Of a stretch of 64,000 nucleotides of DNA, positions 47,547-55,941 are shown in pieces. The notes beneath the pieces were generated by a model that had not been told where the DNA came from, did not search any database, and worked only from the letters and a program-made list of their open reading frames with translations. The translations under genes and the position numbers were made by a program. How positions within the stretch are numbered: the stretch's first letter is position 1; the number at the start of each line of letters is the position of its first letter. The stretch lies in NCBI RefSeq assembly GCF_030733745.1, contig NZ_JASHIK010000007.1, positions 1 to 64,000 on the forward strand, in the 5' to 3' direction. Origin of the DNA: Stappia sp. MMSF_3263 (GTDB lineage: Bacteria > Pseudomonadota > Alphaproteobacteria > Rhizobiales > Stappiaceae).

Positions 47547-48476
47547 ATGACGACCTCCCCGGCGAGCGGGGCGGAGGATGCCGAACGGCGCCTCGGCCTT
47601 GCCTTTGCACTTTCGGCCTTCCTGATGTGGGGCTTTCTGCCTGCCTACTACAAGTGGACGGCCGCGATCCCGGCCGATCTGGTGGTTGCTCACCGGATTC
47701 TCTGGTCCGTGCTGTTCCTGGCGATCTTCCTCGGCCTGCGCGGCCGGCTGGGGGAGGTGGGAGCGATCCTGCGCGATCCCGCGACGCTTTCCAAGCTGAC
47801 GCTGTCGGCCGCTGTGATATCGATCAACTGGCTGGTGTTCATCTGGGCGGTGGAGCGCGGCCGCATCCTGGAGGTGAGCTTCGGCTATTTCTCCAATCCC
47901 CTGGTCTCCGTTGCCATCGGCCTTGTCGTGCTGAAGGAGACGCTCAGCCGCTGGCAGGCGATTGCCATCGGACTTGCCACGGTGGCGGTGGGCATCCAGG
48001 CGCTGGCGCTGGGCGGCTTTCCCTGGGTGTCGATGGCGCTGGCCTTCTCCTTCGCCTCCTATGGCTATCTGCGCAAGACGGTGGCCGTCGGCGCTTCGCC
48101 GGGGCTGATGGTCGAGGCCATCGTGCTGGCGCCCCTGGCGCTCGCCTATCTGGTCTATGCCGGGATATCCGGCGGTGGGGCGGCCATGGCCGATGTCCTG
48201 CCGATCGACAGGCCGGGCCTGTTCATGCTCCTGATCGGCACGGGCGTGGTGACGGCGGTGCCGCTGGCGATGTTTGCCGCCGGGGCGCGGCGCCTGTCGC
48301 TGACGGCGGTGGGCTTGATGCAGTACATCGCCCCGAGCATCCAGTTCCTGCTGGCGCTCTATGTCTATGGTGAGGAGGTGGAGCCGGTGCGTCTGGCGAC
48401 CTTCGGCCTGATTTGGGTCTCGCTGGCGATCTTCACGACCGACACGCTCTATCGCCACGAACGCCGCCGGAAGTGA
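47547..48476 (+). CDS. rarD: RarD-type EamA/DMT transporter
   Basis: 309 aa, about 10 membrane helices. The start AFALSAFLMWGFLPAYYKW, LSAAVISINWLVFIWAVE, and SFGYFSNPLVSVAIGLVVLKETLS match RarD of the drug/metabolite transporter superfamily. Substrate unknown; amino-acid or metabolite export is typical of EamA proteins. It lies 35 bp after cimA, so cotranscription with citramalate synthase is likely. Confidence 0.9.
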   Translation: MTTSPASGAEDAERRLGLAFALSAFLMWGFLPAYYKWTAAIPADLVVAHRILWSVLFLAIFLGLRGRLGEVGAILRDPATLSKLTLSAAVISINWLVFIWAVERGRILEVSFGYFSNPLVSVAIGLVVLKETLSRWQAIAIGLATVAVGIQALALGGFPWVSMALAFSFASYGYLRKTVAVGASPGLMVEAIVLAPLALAYLVYAGISGGGAAMADVLPIDRPGLFMLLIGTGVVTAVPLAMFAAGARRLSLTAVGLMQYIAPSIQFLLALYVYGEEVEPVRLATFGLIWVSLAIFTTDTLYRHERRRK

Positions 48477-48515
48477 CGCTGGGTCACAAATCCCATTGGA
48501 ACGACTGCCGATTTT

Positions 48516-48540
48516 AAACTTGACTCTTTTACTCATGTTT
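48516..48540. promoter_or_regulatory. IRO/RirA-like operator upstream of the heme receptor
   Basis: A 25-bp near-perfect dyad with arms AAACTTGA (48516-48523) and TCATGTTT (48533-48540). It contains TGA-N9-TCA, the core of the iron-responsive operator recognised by RirA in Rhizobiales. A -35-like TTGACT overlaps its left arm (48520-48525); the -10 is weak (TAGGTT, 48542-48547). It lies about 130 bp before the receptor gene. Confidence 0.6.
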
Positions 48541-48667
48541 TTAGGTTGCGCTCGACCCATCAGCACCCGGGAGCAGGGTGCGGGTCGACAAAACAGCCAG
48601 CCGACCTTCTTGCAGCCTTGCCTGCCTGAGACCGCCAGCGACCCCAATCGCAACAATGGAGGCTCAT

Positions 48668-50818
48668 GTGAGCAGGACAGGACATCGCGGCGGGCAGACC
48701 GCGCTGGTGGTTATCTGGATAGCCGCGCTGTGCGGCGCGCCGGTTTCGGCGATGGCCCAGGACAGCGGAAACAACGAGGGTGGCGAGGCTGCGGCAGGCG
48801 GCCGGACCCTGCTCCAGCGCATCACCGTCCCCTGGACGAATTTCGAGACGAACCCCTACGGCCGGCCGGCTGCCGGCAGCTACACGTCGGGGGAGGATCT
48901 GCAGGACCGTTTCGGTGGCGACGTCAACGAGGCGCTGCGCTCCAATGCCGGCACCTTCACCCGCCAGTCCTCGGACCAGCCGGGCATCACGCCCAATATC
49001 CGCGGCCTTCAGGGGCAGAGCCGTGTCAACGCGACCATTGACGGCGTGCCGCAGACCTTCACCAACCTGTCGGGCCATGGCGGCACGTTCGACAATTTCG
49101 TCTATGTCGACCCGAACCTTGTCGCCGGCATTGGCGTGACGCGGGGCCCGAGCACGGGCGCCGAGGGCATGGGCGCGCTGGCCGGAGCCGTCGATTTCCG
49201 CACGCTGGAGGCCGAGGACGTGTTGCGCCCCGGCAAGACGTTCGGCGCGATGACCACCTGGCGGGCCGGCACCAACGAGTATGGCTGGTCGGGCATGAGC
49301 GCGGCGGCCGCGCGGGCCGCGTTCTCCGAGGGCGAGATCAGCGTCATCGGCGCCTACAGCCTCTCCGAGTTCAATCACTACGACAACGGCGATGGCGAGA
49401 AGGTGCCCTTCAATCCCTCGCAGATGCCGCAGTCGGGCCTGTTCAAGGTCGCCATTGCACCGAACGCGAACCACCGGCTGAAGCTTGGCGGGCGATGGTA
49501 TTCCAATGCTTTCTATGTCCAGAGCGGCGGCTATGACTGGACGATCGACAACCAGACCTACACGGCCAACTACGAGTACACGCCGGGCAACGACTGGTTC
49601 GACCTGCGCGCCAACGCCTATCACAACATCACCGAGGTCGCTTTCGACGGGACAGGCGGCGTGTTCCGGGGGCGGAACGGCACCCAGACCGGCACCGGTT
49701 TCGACCTGACCAACACCAGCCGGACGGAACTCGGCGAGATCGGCCTGCGTTTCAATTACGGCTTTGCCTTCTCCCATGACGACTACGAGGGCAACGACCA
49801 GCGTGGCGCCAATCCCGACGGGACGCTGATCAAGTCGGGCACCTTCGCCGAGGCCGTCGCCTCCTACGGTATCTTCGACCTGACGCTGGGCCTGCGCTAC
49901 GACACCTGGAACATCGAGGGCGTGCGCGACTACGATGCGCCGGGGGCGGGGAGTTGCCCGCCCGGAGGGCCGGCCTGCCCGGTCGACATGGCCTCGCGTT
50001 CCGGTTCCGAATGGAACCCGCGCATCGGTCTCAGCGCCCGGGCAACGGACTGGCTGCAGCTCTATGCCAGCTACGGCCGCAGCTACCGGGCGCCGACGGC
50101 TTCTGAAATGTTCTATCCCGGTGGCCACAATTTCAACGGCGTCGGCGATCCGATCGCGGGCAACCTCGACCTCGTTCCCGAAATCATGTGGGGACTCGAT
50201 ATCGGGGCCAACATCACGGCCGAAAATCTCGTGATCGATGGCGACAGCCTGCGCTTCAAGCTCGGCTATTTCGACAACCGGATCGACAATTTCATCACCT
50301 ACGGCCTTGACCAGAAGCCGGGCGAGCCGCGTCCGATACCGCGCTGGGTCAATGTATCCGGCACAACCCGGATGAACGGCTTCGAGATAGAGGGCGGCTA
50401 CGATGCGGGCTTCGCGTATGCGAACCTTGCCGTCACGATCGCCGATACAGAGCAGCCCTTGCCCTATTTCGCCGGCATCGGCACGGATGTCGGGCGGCTG
50501 CCGGACGATTTCGCGACGCTCGACATCGGCGCGCGCTTCCTCGACCGCTCCCTTACGCTGGGCGGACGCATGAACTATGTCGGCGACAGCGTCCAGGCCT
50601 TCGTCGACCAGCGCAACTCCATCCCGATCCCGAGCTACGTCACCGTCGACATTTACGGCTCCTGGCAGTTCAGCGAGCAGGGCAAGCTCTTCGCCTCCCT
50701 CGAGAATGTCGGGGATGTCTCCTATGTGGCGGCCAATGCGGGCTTCGCGGATTCCTATTCGGGCAAGGCGACAGGGCGCGGGCGCACGTTCCTTGCCGGA
50801 GCCAGCCTGAAGTTCTGA
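48668..50818 (+). CDS. TonB-dependent heme/hemophore receptor (HasR-like)
   Basis: About 716 aa with a signal peptide (TALVVIWIAALCGAPVSAMAQ). The plug domain has TPNIRGLQGQSRVNATIDGVPQTF, SGHGGTFDNFVYVDPNLVAGIGVTRGP and ALAGAVDFRT, a pattern of HasR-type heme/hemophore receptors (each read as a segment). The barrel carries the YRAPTASEMF (FRAP-like) and NLDLVPE (NPNL-like) motifs of heme receptors, and ends with the C-terminal aromatic GASLKF. The GTG at 48668 is favoured: GGAGG stands 5 bp before it, while the in-frame ATG at 48656 has none. An IRO-like dyad lies upstream. No heme ABC transporter is adjacent. Confidence 0.9.
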   Translation: MSRTGHRGGQTALVVIWIAALCGAPVSAMAQDSGNNEGGEAAAGGRTLLQRITVPWTNFETNPYGRPAAGSYTSGEDLQDRFGGDVNEALRSNAGTFTRQSSDQPGITPNIRGLQGQSRVNATIDGVPQTFTNLSGHGGTFDNFVYVDPNLVAGIGVTRGPSTGAEGMGALAGAVDFRTLEAEDVLRPGKTFGAMTTWRAGTNEYGWSGMSAAAARAAFSEGEISVIGAYSLSEFNHYDNGDGEKVPFNPSQMPQSGLFKVAIAPNANHRLKLGGRWYSNAFYVQSGGYDWTIDNQTYTANYEYTPGNDWFDLRANAYHNITEVAFDGTGGVFRGRNGTQTGTGFDLTNTSRTELGEIGLRFNYGFAFSHDDYEGNDQRGANPDGTLIKSGTFAEAVASYGIFDLTLGLRYDTWNIEGVRDYDAPGAGSCPPGGPACPVDMASRSGSEWNPRIGLSARATDWLQLYASYGRSYRAPTASEMFYPGGHNFNGVGDPIAGNLDLVPEIMWGLDIGANITAENLVIDGDSLRFKLGYFDNRIDNFITYGLDQKPGEPRPIPRWVNVSGTTRMNGFEIEGGYDAGFAYANLAVTIADTEQPLPYFAGIGTDVGRLPDDFATLDIGARFLDRSLTLGGRMNYVGDSVQAFVDQRNSIPIPSYVTVDIYGSWQFSEQGKLFASLENVGDVSYVAANAGFADSYSGKATGRGRTFLAGASLKF

Positions 50819-50846
50819 CCTGTCGCTTGTCCCCGCGAGTGACTTG

Positions 50847-50879
50847 AAGGGCGCCTCCCACAAGGGGGGCGCCTTTTTT
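50847..50879 (+). terminator. terminator after the TonB receptor
   Basis: Arms AAGGGCGCCTCCC (50847-50859) and GGGGGGCGCC (50864-50873) with a bulge are followed by TTTTTT. It separates the receptor gene from the ArsR-Atm1 operon. Confidence 0.88.
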
Positions 50880-50894
50880 GTTCGGGCCGGGGCC

Positions 50895-50946
50895 TTGCGG
50901 CTGGCCGGTCGGTCTTCTAGAACTCAACTCATCGTTAAATTACGAT
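50895..50946 (+). promoter_or_regulatory. promoter and dyad operator of the arsR-atm1 operon
   Basis: TTGCGG (50895-50900), 17 bp, TAGAAC (50918-50923) form a plausible sigma-70 promoter. Just downstream, ATCGT-TAAATT-ACGAT (50931-50946) is a perfect 5-bp dyad, about where transcription would start and 14 bp before the gene. A site there suits autorepression by the ArsR protein. Confidence 0.55.
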
Positions 50947-50960
50947 AGGACATGATTTCC

Positions 50961-51380
50961 ATGGACACTCCTCGCGCTGCCCGCGGCCACGAGCGGCCCG
51001 CGCCTGCCGCCTTTTCCCCTGTCGTGCCTCCGGCTGTCGAGATCGAACGGCTGGCACAGGTCTTCAAGGCGCTCTCCCATCCCGTGCGGGTGGAGATCGT
51101 GAGCGCGCTGTCGGCCTGCGCGGGCGCCTGCTGCGGCGACATCGTGCGCAACCTGCCGCTCGCCCAGTCGACCGTCTCGCAGCATCTGGCGGTGCTCAGG
51201 GCCAGCGGTCTCGTCGAGATGCGTGGGGAGGGGCGCTGCTGCCACTACAGGCTTGCGGCCGACGCACGGGCGCTCGTCGAGACCGCCATTGGCCAGGTTT
51301 TCGCCGCGCGTGGATGCGGCGGCCAGACACCCAACACACTACAGGTGCCTTCGGGCGCCTGTCGAAAGGACACGGAATGA
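50961..51380 (+). CDS. ArsR-family metalloregulator coupled to an Atm1 exporter
   Basis: 139 aa (142 if the ATG at 50952 is used, but that lies 1 bp after AGGA). Winged helix-turn-helix: VFKALSHPVRVEIVSALS, then NLPLAQSTVSQHLAVLRASGLVE. A cysteine cluster precedes the recognition helix (ACAGACCGDIV), placed like the thiolate metal site of some ArsR repressors; further cysteines are in GRCCHYRL and near the C terminus. Arsenite or a soft metal is a reasonable ligand, not proven. The stop overlaps the exporter start by 4 bp (ATGA), so the two are translationally coupled. Confidence 0.9.
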   Translation: MDTPRAARGHERPAPAAFSPVVPPAVEIERLAQVFKALSHPVRVEIVSALSACAGACCGDIVRNLPLAQSTVSQHLAVLRASGLVEMRGEGRCCHYRLAADARALVETAIGQVFAARGCGGQTPNTLQVPSGACRKDTE

Positions 51381-53326
51381 CCAGCCGACGCTCGGGCATT
51401 GCCCGGCCCGCGCCACAGATTTCTGCCGACGAGGTTTCCACCCTCAAGACGCTCGGACAGCTCTGGCCCTATATCTGGCCCTCGGACCGGGTCGACTTGA
51501 AGATGCGCGTCGGCCTTGCCGTGCTGGCGCTGGTGATCGCGAAGATCGTCACGGTGTTCTCGCCCTATTTCTTCAAATGGGCGACCGATGCGCTGACGGT
51601 GGAAGGCGGCGATGCGGCCGCATCCGGCGGGACGCTTGGGCTCGGCGTGCTCCCGGTCTGGCTGGTGGCGCCGGTGATGCTGGTCATCGCCTACAATGTC
51701 GCTCGGGTGCTGTTCGTGGGCTTCAATCAGCTGCGCGACGCGCTGTTTGCCCGGGTCGGCCAGCATGCTGTGCGCCAGCTTGCCTTTCTCACCTTCCGGC
51801 ACCTGCACGCGCTGTCGCTGCGCTTCCATCTGGCGCGGCGCACCGGCGGGCTGTCGCGGGTGATCGAGCGCGGCGTCAAGGGCATCGAGAACATCGTCCG
51901 CTTCACCATCCTCAACGGCATTCCCACGATCATGGAATTCGGCGCCATGGCCGGAGTGATCTGGTTCCAGTTCGGTTTCGTCTACGTGGTCGTCGTCGCG
52001 GTGATGATCGTCGCCTACACCTGGTTCACGGTGCAGACGTCGAACTGGCGCATCGCCATCCGCCGGGAGATGAATGACAACGACACGGAAGCCAATTCCA
52101 AGGCCATCGACAGCCTGCTCAACTTCGAGACGGTGAAGTATTTCGGCAACGAGCAGATGGAGGCCGAGCGTTTCGACCGCTCAATGGCGGGCTATGAGAG
52201 CGCGGCGACGCGGACCTGGACGTCGCTTGCCTGGCTGAATTTCGGCCAGGCCGTCATCCTCGGCGGCGGAACGGCGATCTGCATGGTGATGTCGGCGCGC
52301 GCGGTGATGGCCGGCACGCAGACCATCGGCGATTTCGTCATGATCAACGCCCTGCTGTTGCAACTGTCGATCCCGCTCAACTTCATCGGCTTCCTCTACC
52401 GCGAGATCCGCCAGGGCCTGACTGACCTGGAGGCGATGTTCCAGCTGCTCGGCCAGCCGGCCGAGATCACCGACCGCGCCGGCGCGAAGCCTCTTGCGGT
52501 CGCGGGCGGCACCGTGCGCTTCGAGGACGTGGTCTTCCACTACGATGCCAACCGGCCCATCCTGAAAGGCATCAGCTTCGAGGTGCCGGCCGGGCGGACC
52601 ATCGCGATTGTGGGGCCGTCGGGGGCGGGCAAGTCGACGATCTCGCGGCTGCTCTTCCGCTTTTACGACGTCACCGGAGGGCGCATCACCATCGATGGTC
52701 AGGACGTGCGCGACGTCACCCAGGAGAGCCTTCGCAAGGCGACGGGCATGGTCCCGCAGGACACGGTGCTGTTCAACGACACGGTTGCCTACAATATCCG
52801 CTACGGTCGTCCGGATGCCAGTGAAGAGGAAGTGCGCGAGGCCGCCCGGATGGCGCAGATCTCGGACTTCATCGAGACGCTGCCGGACGGCTACCGGACG
52901 GCAGTCGGCGAGCGTGGGTTGAAGCTTTCCGGCGGCGAGAAGCAGCGCGTCGCCATCGCCCGCACGATCCTCAAGGCACCGCCGATCCTGATCCTCGACG
53001 AGGCGACGTCCGCGCTCGACACCCATACGGAGCGCGAGATCCAGGCGGCCCTCGACCAGGTCTCGCGCAACCGCACGACGGTGGTCATTGCCCATCGGCT
53101 TTCCACCGTCGTCAATGCCGACGAGATCCTGGTGCTGGAGCAGGGGCGCATCGTCGAGCGTGGCCGCCACCAGGACCTGCTGGCCGGGCAGGGGCTCTAT
53201 GCGTCGATGTGGGCGCGTCAGCAAGAGGCGAGCGAGGCGGAGGAGCGGCTACGCACGGCCCGGGAGAACGATACGGGCTTCGTCCTGCGCGGCCCGCGCG
53301 CCGGGGAGGAGGTGCCGGCGGAGTAG
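51377..53326 (+). CDS. Atm1/HMT-type ABC exporter (fused permease-ATPase)
   Basis: 649 aa half-transporter with six membrane helices in the N-terminal 330 residues and an ATPase domain after. Features of the Atm1 family: [27 protein letters not shown], and [17 protein letters not shown]. The ATPase has Walker [10 protein letters not shown], signature LSGGEKQR, Walker [13 protein letters not shown] and switch His in IAHRLSTV. Bacterial Atm1 proteins export glutathione-metal conjugates or glutathione disulfide. Coupling to an ArsR repressor suggests metal-inducible export. AAAGGA precedes the start. Confidence 0.94.
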   Translation: MTSRRSGIARPAPQISADEVSTLKTLGQLWPYIWPSDRVDLKMRVGLAVLALVIAKIVTVFSPYFFKWATDALTVEGGDAAASGGTLGLGVLPVWLVAPVMLVIAYNVARVLFVGFNQLRDALFARVGQHAVRQLAFLTFRHLHALSLRFHLARRTGGLSRVIERGVKGIENIVRFTILNGIPTIMEFGAMAGVIWFQFGFVYVVVVAVMIVAYTWFTVQTSNWRIAIRREMNDNDTEANSKAIDSLLNFETVKYFGNEQMEAERFDRSMAGYESAATRTWTSLAWLNFGQAVILGGGTAICMVMSARAVMAGTQTIGDFVMINALLLQLSIPLNFIGFLYREIRQGLTDLEAMFQLLGQPAEITDRAGAKPLAVAGGTVRFEDVVFHYDANRPILKGISFEVPAGRTIAIVGPSGAGKSTISRLLFRFYDVTGGRITIDGQDVRDVTQESLRKATGMVPQDTVLFNDTVAYNIRYGRPDASEEEVREAARMAQISDFIETLPDGYRTAVGERGLKLSGGEKQRVAIARTILKAPPILILDEATSALDTHTEREIQAALDQVSRNRTTVVIAHRLSTVVNADEILVLEQGRIVERGRHQDLLAGQGLYASMWARQQEASEAEERLRTARENDTGFVLRGPRAGEEVPAE

Positions 53327-53462
53327 GGCGGCGCCGTCCGGCGCTCCGGCTGATTTCCCGCGACGGATTGATTTTGCCGTGCCGTCCGGTGCAAAAGAGG
53401 CGGGATTGGCGCGTGCGGGGCTTGGACCCCGCGCGCGGCCGCGCTCACCAACGGGACCGCCC

Positions 53463-54164
53463 ATGTCGCTGACCGATACGATTACCAAGACGCTCGTCCC
53501 CATTCATCGCGAGGGCTGGCCGTTCGTCGCCATCGCCGGCGCCGCGACGCTGGTCATCGGCTGGTTCGTCGACCCGCTGTTCTGGATCGGCCTGATCCTG
53601 ACCGCCTGGGTCGCTTATTTCTTCCGCGACCCGGCCCGTGTGACCCCCATAGACGACGATCTCGTCGTCTCCCCGGCGGACGGCACGGTGTGCCAGGTCG
53701 GCCAGGCCGTGCCGCCGGCGGAGATGGAGCTTGGCACCGACCCGATGATGCGCATCTGCATCTTCATGAATGTCTTCAATTGCCATGTGAACCGCGCCCC
53801 GATCGGCGGCCGGATCACCCGCGTCGCCTATCGCGCGGGCGCCTTCCTCAATGCCGAGTCCGACAAGGCGAGCGAGGAGAACGAGCGCAACGGGCTGGTC
53901 ATCGAGAGCGGCGAGAGCCGCATCGGCGTGGTGCAGATCGCCGGCCTCGTGGCTCGGCGCATCGTCTGCTTCGTGCGCGAGGGCGAGAATATCGGCGCGG
54001 GTGAACGCTTCGGCCTGATCCGCTTCGGTTCGCGGCTCGATGTCTACCTGCCGGAAGAGGCGAGCGTCAGGGTTGCCGTCGGCCAGACCATGATCGCCGG
54101 TGAAACGGTGATCGCCGACCTTTCCACCGAGACGCGCGAAAGCGTGCTCTCGCGGGTCAGCTGA
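53463..54164 (+). CDS. psd: phosphatidylserine decarboxylase proenzyme (short type)
   Basis: 233 aa. Makes phosphatidylethanolamine from phosphatidylserine with a pyruvoyl cofactor formed by self-cleavage. Conserved stretches: [41 protein letters not shown] and, at the C terminus, the cleavage site Gly-Ser in [14 protein letters not shown]-terminal hydrophobic helices anchor it to the membrane. The size and GS site fit the short, archaeal-like Psd used by rhizobia. It is 13 bp upstream of pssA; together they form the PE pathway. Confidence 0.95.
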   Translation: MSLTDTITKTLVPIHREGWPFVAIAGAATLVIGWFVDPLFWIGLILTAWVAYFFRDPARVTPIDDDLVVSPADGTVCQVGQAVPPAEMELGTDPMMRICIFMNVFNCHVNRAPIGGRITRVAYRAGAFLNAESDKASEENERNGLVIESGESRIGVVQIAGLVARRIVCFVREGENIGAGERFGLIRFGSRLDVYLPEEASVRVAVGQTMIAGETVIADLSTETRESVLSRVS

Positions 54165-54177
54165 GGCGCCCGGCAAC

Positions 54178-55062
54178 ATGTCCGCCCCCTTTGCTCCCTA
54201 CGATCCGGGCCCCACGCGCCGCCGCCGCGGCCGTGCGCCGCGTTTCAGCCGGGTGCCGCTGCGCCTGATCCTGCCCAACCTTGTGACGCTGCTGGCGCTG
54301 TGCTCCGGCCTCACGGCCATTCGCATGGCGCTGGAGGCCCGCTGGGACTACGCCATCGGCGCCATCGTGATCGCCGCCGTTCTCGATGCGCTCGACGGCC
54401 GTGTCGCACGGCTGCTCAAGGGCACCTCGAAGTTCGGCGCGGAACTGGATTCGCTGGCCGATTTCGTCAATTTCGGCGTCGCACCCGCATTGATCCTCTA
54501 TTCTTGGCTGCTGCAGGAAGTGCGGTCGATCGGCTGGATCGCGGCGCTGGTCTTCTCGATCTCGGCCGCCCTGCGGCTTGCCCGTTTCAATGTCTCGATC
54601 GACGATCCGGACAAGCCGGCCTGGGCGGTGAATTTCTTTACCGGCGTTCCCGCGCCCGCCGGGGCGCTGTCTGTGCTCTTTCCGGTCTATCTGGAACTCG
54701 TCGGCGTGCTGCCGCACTGGCCTGAACTTGCGCCTGCCGTGGCACTCTACGTGGTGGCCATCGCGCTCCTCATGGTCAGCCGGTTGCCGACATTCTCGGG
54801 CAAGAAGCTCGGCTCGCGGGTGCGCCGCGACCTAGTCCTGCCGCTCTTCGTGGCGGCCGTGTTCCTTGTCGCGCTTCTGGTCAGCTACCCGTTCGAAATC
54901 CTTGCGCTCGGCGTCGCCGGCTATCTGGTGTCCATCCCGCTGGCCTGGCACTGGCACCAGAAATACCTGAAGGGCGAGGCGGCGGAGACCGCCGATGAGG
55001 ACGGCGAGGAGGAGACGGACCTCGACCATCTGGGCGACGACGACAAGGACGATGCCGGCTGA
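54178..55062 (+). CDS. pssA: CDP-diacylglycerol--serine O-phosphatidyltransferase
   Basis: 294 aa integral membrane enzyme making phosphatidylserine from CDP-diacylglycerol and serine. The CDP-alcohol transferase motif DGxxARx8Gx3Dx3D is complete in DALDGRVARLLKG and GAELDSLADFVNFG. Several helices follow, and the C-terminal tail is strongly acidic (DEDGEEETDLDHLGDDDKDD). It follows psd by 13 bp and is followed by a terminator, so psd-pssA is a closed operon. Confidence 0.95.
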   Translation: MSAPFAPYDPGPTRRRRGRAPRFSRVPLRLILPNLVTLLALCSGLTAIRMALEARWDYAIGAIVIAAVLDALDGRVARLLKGTSKFGAELDSLADFVNFGVAPALILYSWLLQEVRSIGWIAALVFSISAALRLARFNVSIDDPDKPAWAVNFFTGVPAPAGALSVLFPVYLELVGVLPHWPELAPAVALYVVAIALLMVSRLPTFSGKKLGSRVRRDLVLPLFVAAVFLVALLVSYPFEILALGVAGYLVSIPLAWHWHQKYLKGEAAETADEDGEEETDLDHLGDDDKDDAG

Positions 55063-55090
55063 GGCCAGGGCCGGGAACAGAACGCGAAAA

Positions 55091-55136
55091 AAGCAAAAAG
55101 GCGAGCCATGCGACTTTCGCGCGGCTCGCCTTTTTT
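55091..55136. terminator. bidirectional terminator between pssA and SDR gene
   Basis: Arms AAAAAGGCGAGCC (55095-55107) and GGCTCGCCTTTTTT (55123-55136) are perfectly paired, with A and T runs outside. It serves both the rightward pssA transcript and the leftward purF-SDR transcript. Confidence 0.9.
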
Positions 55137-55193
55137 GGGTTTCGACATTGTAGAAAGTAACTATTTTCCGCTGCGGAAGATGCGCGGTCGTGC

Positions 55194-55937
55194 TTACGAC
55201 GACACTTGAACAAAGTCCCGTAACTCTTTCGACGGAAAATCGAAAAGCTGTCCGTTTGCCTGGTTTTCCGGAGCCGCGAGATCGAGGATCGACGCGGCCA
55301 GTTCAGACGGGTGCGGCAGCGTCCCGGGGTCCTCTCCGGGCATGGCTTCGGCCCGCATCGCGGTGCGCGTCGGGCCGGGATTGACCAGCATGCCGGTAAT
55401 CGGCGTCTGCATCGTCTCCGCCACATAGGTGCGCACCAGCGCCTCCAGTGCCGCCTTGGAGACCGAGTATGGTCCCCAATAGGCCTTGCACTTGTGCGCG
55501 GCGCCCGAGGACAGGAACACCACGCGGCCGGCGTCCGACTGGCGCAGCAAAGGGTCGAGCGAGCGGATCAGGCGCCAGTTGGCGGTGACGTTGATCGCCA
55601 TCACCTTGTCCCAGACGCGCGGCGAGATGTGGCCGAGCGGCGACAACCCGCCGAGAATGCCGGCATTGCCGACCAGCACGTCGAGCTTGCCCCAGCGCTC
55701 GTGAATGGCGGCGCCCAGCCGGTCGATCGCGTCATAGTCGGTAAGGTCGACCGGAACCAGCGTCGCCTGTCCGCCGGCGGCGCGGATCTCGTCGTCGAGT
55801 TCCTCCAGACCGCCGACCGTGCGGGCGACCGCCACCACATGCGCGCCCTCGGCGGCCAGTGCCCGGGCGGTGAAGTAGCCGATCCCGCGCGAGGCGCCGG
55901 TGACAACGGCGACCCGCTCTTCGAACCTTTTCGTCAT
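55194..55937 (-). CDS. SDR-family oxidoreductase
   Basis: 247 aa classical short-chain dehydrogenase. The cofactor loop is VVTGASRGIGYFTA; NAGI in VLVGNAGILGG is present. The catalytic set is Ser (VFLSSGAAHKC), then YSVSKAAL with Tyr-x-x-x-Lys. Substrate unknown. It starts 4 bp after the purF stop and so is the last gene of the dnaB-to-SDR gene cluster on this strand. Confidence 0.9.
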   Translation of the reverse strand: MTKRFEERVAVVTGASRGIGYFTARALAAEGAHVVAVARTVGGLEELDDEIRAAGGQATLVPVDLTDYDAIDRLGAAIHERWGKLDVLVGNAGILGGLSPLGHISPRVWDKVMAINVTANWRLIRSLDPLLRQSDAGRVVFLSSGAAHKCKAYWGPYSVSKAALEALVRTYVAETMQTPITGMLVNPGPTRTAMRAEAMPGEDPGTLPHPSELAASILDLAAPENQANGQLFDFPSKELRDFVQVSS

Positions 55938-55941
55938 GGTG

